In this document: positions 57,701 through 64,000 of the stretch, piece by piece
How the letters are laid out: every line of letters starts with the position of its first letter
Numbering within the stretch: the stretch's first letter is position 1
From: Leishmania martiniquensis
Lineage: Eukaryota; Euglenozoa; Kinetoplastea; Trypanosomatida; Trypanosomatidae
Length of the DNA: 64,000 nucleotides
NCBI RefSeq assembly: GCF_017916325.1
Contig: NC_090162.1
Coordinates: forward strand, 983,501 to 1,047,500
Reading direction: 5' to 3'
Position numbers and translations under genes: made by a program
The notes under the pieces: generated by a model
Told to the model about the DNA's origin: nothing
Database searches by the model: none
The model's input: only the letters and a program-made list of their open reading frames with translations

Positions 57701-60700
57701 CTCCAGTATTCGATATTCCCTCTTCGCGGCCCGTGCCGGCCTCCCCTTATTGCGGTCTGGTGCTCCAGTATTCGATATTCCCTCTTCGCGGCCCGTGCCG
57801 GCCTCCCCTTATTGCGGTCTGGTGCTCCAGTATTCGATATTCCCTCTTCGCGGCCCGTGCCGGCCTCCCTTATTGCGGTCTGGTGCTCCAGTATTCGATA
57901 TTCCCTCTTCGCGGCCCGTGCCGGCCTCCCCTTATTGCGGTCTGGTGCTCCAGTATTCGATATTCCCTCTTCGCGGCCCGTGCCGGCCTCCCCTTATTGC
58001 GGTCTGGTGCTCCAGTATTCGATATTCCCTCTTCGCGGCCCGTGCCGGCCTCCCCTTATTGCGGTCTGGTGCTCCAGTATTCGATATTCCCTCTTCGCGG
58101 CCCGTGCCGGCCTCCCCTTATTGCGGTCTGGTGCTCCAGTATTCGATATTCCCTCTTCGCGGCCCGTGCCGGCCTCCCCTTATTGCGGTCTGGTGCTCCA
58201 GTATTCGATATTCCTCTTCGCGGCCCGTGCCGGCCTCCCCTTATTGCGGTCTGGTGCTCCAGTATTCGATATTCCCTCTTCGCGGCCCGTGCCGGCCTCC
58301 CCTTATTGCGGTCTGGTGCTCCAGTATTCGATATTCCCTCTTCGCGGCCCGTGCCGGCCTCCCCTTATTGCGGTCTGGTGCTCCAGTATTCGATATTCCC
58401 TCTTCGCGGCCCGTGCCGGCCTCCCTTATTGCGGTCTGGTGCTCCAGTATTCGATATTCCCTCTTCGCGGCCCGTGCCGGCCTCCCCTTATTGCGGTCTG
58501 GTGCTCCAGTATTCGATATTCCCTCTTCGCGGCCCGTGCCGGCCTCCCCTTATTGCGGTCTGGTGCTCCAGTATTCGATATTCCCTCTTCGCTGCCCGTG
58601 CCGGCCTCCCCTTATTGCGGTCTGGTGCTCCAGTATTCGATATTCCCTCTTCGCGGCCCGTGCCGGCCTCCCCTTATTGCGGTCTGGTGCTCCAGTATTC
58701 GATATTCCCTCTTCGCGGCCCGTGCCGGCCTCCCCTTATTGCGGTCTGGTGCTCCAGTATTCGATATTCCTCTTCGCGGCCCGTGCCGGCCTCCCCTTAT
58801 TGCGGTCTGGTGCTCCAGTATTCGATATTCCCTCTTCGCGGCCCGTGCCGGCCTCCCCTTATTGCGGTCTGGTGCTCCAGTATTCGATATTCCTCTTCGC
58901 GGCCCGTGCCGGCCTCCCCTTATTGCGGTCTGGTGCTCCAGTATTCGATATTCCCTCTTCGCGGCCCGTGCCGGCCTCCCTTATTGCGGTCTGGTGCTCC
59001 AGTATTCGATATTCCCTCTTCGCGGCCCGTGCCGGCCTCCCCTTATTGCGGTCTGGTGCTCCAGTATTCGATATTCCCTCTTCGCGGCCCGTGCCGGCCT
59101 CCCCTTATTGCGGTCTGGTGCTCCAGTATTCGATATTCCCTCTTCGCGGCCCGTGCCGGCCTCCCCTTATTGCGGTCTGGTGCTCCAGTATTCGATATTC
59201 CCTCTTCGCGGCCCGTGCCGGCCTCCCCTTATTGCGGTCTGGTGCTCCAGTATTCGATATTCCCTCTTCGCGGCCCGTGCCGGCCTCCCCTTATTGCGGT
59301 CTGGTGCTCCAGTATTCGATATTCCCTCTTCGCGGCCCGTGCCGGCCTCCCCTTATTGCGGTCTGGTGCTCCAGTATTCGATATTCCTCTTCGCGGCCCG
59401 TGCCGGCCTCCCCTTATTGCGGTCTGGTGCTCCAGTATTCGATATTCCCTCTTCGCGGCCCGTGCCGGCCTCCCTTATTGCGGTCTGGTGCTCCAGTATT
59501 CGATATTCCCTCTTCGCGGCCCGTGCCGGCCTCCCTTATTGCGGTCTGGTGCTCCAGTATTCGATATTCCCTCTTCGCGGCCCGTGCCGGCCTCCCCTTA
59601 TTGCGGTCTGGTGCTCCAGTATTCGATATTCCCTCTTCGCGGCCCGTGCCGGCCTCCCTTATTGCGGTCTGGTGCTCCAGTATTCGATATTCCCTCTTCG
59701 CGGCCCGTGCCGGCCTCCCCTTATTGCGGTCTGGTGCTCCAGTATTCGATATTCCCTCTTCGCGGCCCGTGCCGGCCTCCCCTTATTGCGGTCTGGTGCT
59801 CCAGTATTCGATATTCCCTCTTCGCGGCCCGTGCCGGCCTCCCCTTATTGCGGTCTGGTGCTCCAGTATTCGATATTCCCTCTTCGCGGCCCGTGCCGGC
59901 CTCCCCTTATTGCGGTCTGGTGCTCCAGTATTCGATATTCCCTCTTCGCGGCCCGTGCCGGCCTCCCCTTATTGCGGTCTGGTGCTCCAGTATTCGATAT
60001 TCCCTCTTCGCGGCCCGTGCCGGCCTCCCCTTATTGCGGTCTGGTGCTCCAGTATTCGATATTCCCTCTTCGCGGCCCGTGCCGGCCTCCCCTTATTGCG
60101 GTCTGGTGCTCCAGTATTCGATATTCCCTCTTCGCGGCCCGTGCCGGCCTCCCCTTATTGCGGTCTGGTGCTCCAGTATTCGATATTCCTCTTCGCGGCC
60201 CGTGCCGGCCTCCCCTTATTGCGGTCTGGTGCTCCAGTATTCGATATTCCTCTTCGCGGCCCGTGCCGGCCTCCCCTTATTGCGGTCTGGTGCTCCAGTA
60301 TTCGATATTCCTCTTCGCGGCCCGTGCCGGCCTCCCCTTATTGCGGTCTGGTGCTCCAGTATTCGATATTCCCTCTTCGCGGCCCGTGCCGGCCTCCCCT
60401 TATTGCGGTCTGGTGCTCCAGTATTCGATATTCCCTCTTCGCGGCCCGTGCCGGCCTCCCCTTATTGCGGTCTGGTGCTCCAGTATTCGATATTCCCTCT
60501 TCGCGGCCCGTGCCGGCCTCCCCTTATTGCGGTCTGGTGCTCCAGTATTCGATATTCCCTCTTCGCGGCCCGTGCCGGCCTCCCCTTATTGCGGTCTGGT
60601 GCTCCAGTATTCGATATTCCTCTTCGCGGCCCGTGCCGGCCTCCCCTTATTGCGGTCTGGTGCTCCAGTATTCGATATTCCCTCTTCGCGGCCCGTGCCG

Positions 60701-63700
60701 GCCTCCCCTTATTGCGGTCTGGTGCTCCAGTATTCGATATTCCCTCTTCGCGGCCCGTGCCGGCCTCCCCTTATTGCGGTCTGGTGCTCCAGTATTCGAT
60801 ATTCCCTCTTCGCGGCCCGTGCCGGCCTCCCCTTATTGCGGTCTGGTGCTCCAGTATTCGATATTCCCTCTTCGCGGCCCGTGCCGGCCTCCCTTATTGC
60901 GGTCTGGTGCTCCAGTATTCGATATTCCCTCTTCGCGGCCCGTGCCGGCCTCCCCTTATTGCGGTCTGGTGCTCCAGTATTCGATATTCCCTCTTCGCGG
61001 CCCGTGCCGGCCTCCCCTTATTGCGGTCTGGTGCTCCAGTATTCGATATTCCCTCTTCGCGGCCCGTGCCGGCCTCCCCTTATTGCGGTCTGGTGCTCCA
61101 GTATTCGATATTCCCTCTTCGCGGCCCGTGCCGGCCTCCCTTATTGCGGTCTGGTGCTCCAGTATTCGATATTCCTCTTCGCGGCCCGTGCCGGCCTCCC
61201 TTATTGCGGTCTGGTGCTCCAGTATTCGATATTCCCTCTTCGCGGCCCGTGCCGGCCTCCCTTATTGCGGTCTGGTGCTCCAGTATTCGATATTCCCTCT
61301 TCGCGGCCCGTGCCGGCCTCCCCTTATTGCGGTCTGGTGCTCCAGTATTCGATATTCCTCTTCGCGGCCCGTGCCGGCCTCCCCTTATTGCGGTCTGGTG
61401 CTCCAGTATTCGATATTCCCTCTTCGCGGCCCGTGTCGGCCTCCCCTTATTGCGGTCTGGTGCTCCAGTATTCGATATTCCCTCTTCGCGGCCCGTGCCG
61501 GCCTCCCCTTATTGCGGTCTGGTGCTCCAGTATTCGATATTCCCTCTTCGCGGCCCGTGCCGGCCTCCCCTTATTGCGGTCTGGTGCTCCAGTATTCGAT
61601 ATTCCCTCTTCGCGGCCCGTGCCGGCCTCCCCTTATTGCGGTCTGGTGCTCCAGTATTCGATATTCCCTCTTCGCGGCCCGTGCCGGCCTCCCCTTATTG
61701 CGGTCTGGTGCTCCAGTATTCGATATTCCCTCTTCGCGGCCCGTGCCGGCCTCCCCTTATTGCGGTCTGGTGCTCCAGTATTCGATATTCCCTCTTCGCG
61801 GCCCGTGCCGGCCTCCCCTTATTGCGGTCTGGTGCTCCAGTATTCGATATTCCTCTTCGCGGCCCGTGCCGGCCTCCCCTTATTGCGGTCTGGTGCTCCA
61901 GTATTCGATATTCCCTCTTCGCGGCCCGTGCCGGCCTCCCCTTATTGCGGTCTGGTGCTCCAGTATTCGATATTCCCTCTTCGCGGCCCGTGCCGGCCTC
62001 CCCTTATTGCGGTCTGGTGCTCCAGTATTCGATATTCCCTCTTCGCGGCCCGTGCCGGCCTCCCCTTATTGCGGTCTGGTGCTCCAGTATTCGATATTCC
62101 TCTTCGCGGCCCGTGCCGGCCTCCCCTTATTGCGGTCTGGTGCTCCAGTATTCGATATTCCCTCTTCGCGGCCCGTGCCGGCCTCCCCTTATTGCGGTCT
62201 GGTGCTCCAGTATTCGATATTCCTCTTCGCGGCCCGTGCCGGCCTCCCCTTATTGCGGTCTGGTGCTCCAGTATTCGATATTCCCTCTTCGCGGCCCGTG
62301 CCGGCCTCCCCTTATTGCGGTCTGGTGCTCCAGTATTCGATATTCCCTCTTCGCGGCCCGTGCCGGCCTCCCCTTATTGCGGTCTGGTGCTCCAGTATTC
62401 GATATTCCCTCTTCGCGGCCCGTGCCGGCCTCCCTTATTGCGGTCTGGTGCTCCAGTATTCGATATTCCCTCTTCGCGGCCCGTGCCGGCCTCCCCTTAT
62501 TGCGGTCTGGTGCTCCAGTATTCGATATTCCTCTTCGCGGCCCGTGCCGGCCTCCCTTATTGCGGTCTGGTGCTCCAGTATTCGATATTCCCTCTTCGCG
62601 GCCCGTGCCGGCCTCCCCTTATTGCGGTCTGGTGCTCCAGTATTCGATATTCCTCTTCGCGGCCCGTGCCGGCCTCCCCTTATTGCGGTCTGGTGCTCCA
62701 GTATTCGATATTCCTCTTCGCGGCCCGTGCCGGCCTCCCCTTATTGCGGTCTGGTGCTCCAGTATTCGATATTCCCTCTTCGCGGCCCGTGCCGGCCTCC
62801 CCTTATTGCGGTCTGGTGCTCCAGTATTCGATATTCCTCTTCGCGGCCCGTGCCGGCCTCCCCTTATTGCGGTCTGGTGCTCCAGTATTCGATATTCCCT
62901 CTTCGCGGCCCGTGCCGGCCTCCCCTTATTGCGGTCTGGTGCTCCAGTATTCGATATTCCCTCTTCGCGGCCCGTGCCGGCCTCCCCTTATTGCGGTCTG
63001 GTGCTCCAGTATTCGATATTCCCTTTTCGCGGCCCGTGCCGGCCTCCCCTTATTGCGGTCTGGTGCTCCAGTATTCGATATTCCCTTTTCGCGGCCCGTG
63101 CCGGCCTCCCCTTATTGCGGTCTGGTGCTCCAGTATTCGATATTCCTCTTCGCGGCCCGTGCCGGCCTCCCCTTATTGCGGTCTGGTGCTCCAGTATTCG
63201 ATATTCCTCTTCGCGGCCCGTGCCGGCCTCCCCTTATTGCGGTCTGGTGCTCCAGTATTCGATATTCCCTCTTCGCGGCCCGTGCCGGCCTCCCCTTATT
63301 GCGGTCTGGTGCTCCAGTATTCGATATTCCCTCTTCGCGGCCCGTGCCGGCCTCCCCTTATTGCGGTCTGGTGCTCCAGTATTCGATATTCCCTCTTCGC
63401 GGCCCGTGCCGGCCTCCCCTTATTGCGGTCTGGTGCTCCAGTATTCGATATTCCCTCTTCGCGGCCCGTGCCGGCCTCCCCTTATTGCGGTCTGGTGCTC
63501 CAGTATTCGATATTCCTCTTCGCGGCCCGTGCCGGCCTCCCCTTATTGCGGTCTGGTGCTCCAGTATTCGATATTCCCTCTTCGCGGCCCGTGCCGGCCT
63601 CCCCTTATTGCGGTCTGGTGCTCCAGTATTCGATATTCCCTCTTCGCGGCCCGTGCCGGCCTCCCTTATTGCGGTCTGGTGCTCCAGTATTCGATATTCC

Positions 63701-64000
63701 TCTTCGCGGCCCGTGCCGGCCTCCCCTTATTGCGGTCTGGTGCTCCAGTATTCGATATTCCCTCTTCGCGGCCCGTGCCGGCCTCCCCTTATTGCGGTCT
63801 GGTGCTCCAGTATTCGATATTCCCTCTTCGCGGCCCGTGCCGGCCTCCCCTTATTGCGGTCTGGTGCTCCAGTATTCGATATTCCTCTTCGCGGCCCGTG
63901 CCGGCCTCCCCTTATTGCGGTCTGGTGCTCCAGTATTCGATATTCCCTCTTCGCGGCCCGTGCCGGCCTCCCCTTATTGCGGTCTGGTGCTCCAGTATTC

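Larger units (their letters stand above)
19310..64000. repeat. 62-bp satellite, about 44.7 kb, head to tail, continuing beyond the window
   Basis: The unit length is 62 bp, measured from successive copies (starts at 19310, 19372, 19434). Sequence landmarks in order within a unit are ATTCCCTCTTCGCGGCCCGT, the palindrome GCCGGC, CTCCCCTTATTGCGG, the imperfect dyad CTGGTGCTCCAG and TATTCGAT. By length there are roughly 720 copies; I did not count them singly. Copies are nearly identical. The common differences are one missing C in ATTCCC (giving ATTCCTCTTC), one missing C in CTCCCC (giving CTCCCTTATT), CTCTTCG versus CTTTTCA/G, and GCCGGCC versus GCCGACC. The unit is about 61% GC and poor in A on the plus strand (5 of 62). 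No insertion or inversion interrupts it, and it is all in one orientation. Short satellites of around 60 bp near telomeres are known from Leishmania; whether this is the same family I cannot tell. Telomeric or centromeric function is not shown by the sequence. Confidence 0.98.

Noticed and set aside
19310..64000. Regular direct repeats resembling a CRISPR array
   Set aside because: The units abut with no unique spacers, and the surrounding genes are eukaryotic. It is a satellite.
19310..64000. Telomeric repeat array
   Set aside because: The unit contains CCCCTTATT, not the kinetoplastid TTAGGG/CCCTAA hexamer, and no hexamer run is seen in the window.

Overview
The window looks like a chromosome segment from a trypanosomatid (kinetoplastid) protist, probably a GC-rich one of the Leishmania/Crithidia/Leptomonas kind. 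All eight recognisable genes are intronless and lie on the minus strand. They are separated by 0.3-1.3 kb spacers that carry polypyrimidine tracts on the coding strand, which serve trans-splicing in this group, plus short CA microsatellites. The species is not identifiable from what I can see.

Layout. From 0.28 to 14.7 kb there is one co-directional gene cluster reading toward coordinate 1. In transcription order it holds: a divergent group II chaperonin-like protein (13418-14668), a small acidic coiled-coil protein (12632-13114), the OLA1/YchF-type ATPase (11073-12251), a PP2C phosphatase (9560-10561), a four-helix membrane protein of unknown function (7930-8670), a MORN-repeat protein (6788-7333), the elongation factor SPT5 (3884-5983) and an acyl-CoA oxidase-like flavoprotein (278-2575). 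These genes do not form a pathway, as is usual for kinetoplastid polycistronic units.

From 14.7 to 19.3 kb there is a 4.6 kb stretch with no supportable gene. Its composition is patchy: a very GC-rich, homopolymer-rich core at about 15.6-18.2 kb, then an AT-richer apron at 18.25-19.3 kb. It lies upstream of the first gene of the cluster, so it may hold the transcription start region.

From 19310 to the end of the window (about 44.7 kb, about 70% of the sequence) there is one uninterrupted head-to-tail satellite with a 62-bp unit, roughly 720 copies. Copies are nearly identical, and most differences are single-C deletions at two fixed places. These length variants are not spread evenly but form domains tens of copies long, which suggests local amplification. 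The array runs off the right edge. No telomeric repeat is seen, so a subtelomeric or a centromeric satellite are both possible.

The most interesting points are the satellite and its block structure, its sharp left junction, the odd 4.6 kb flank at the head of the gene cluster, and the chaperonin-like protein nearest the array.
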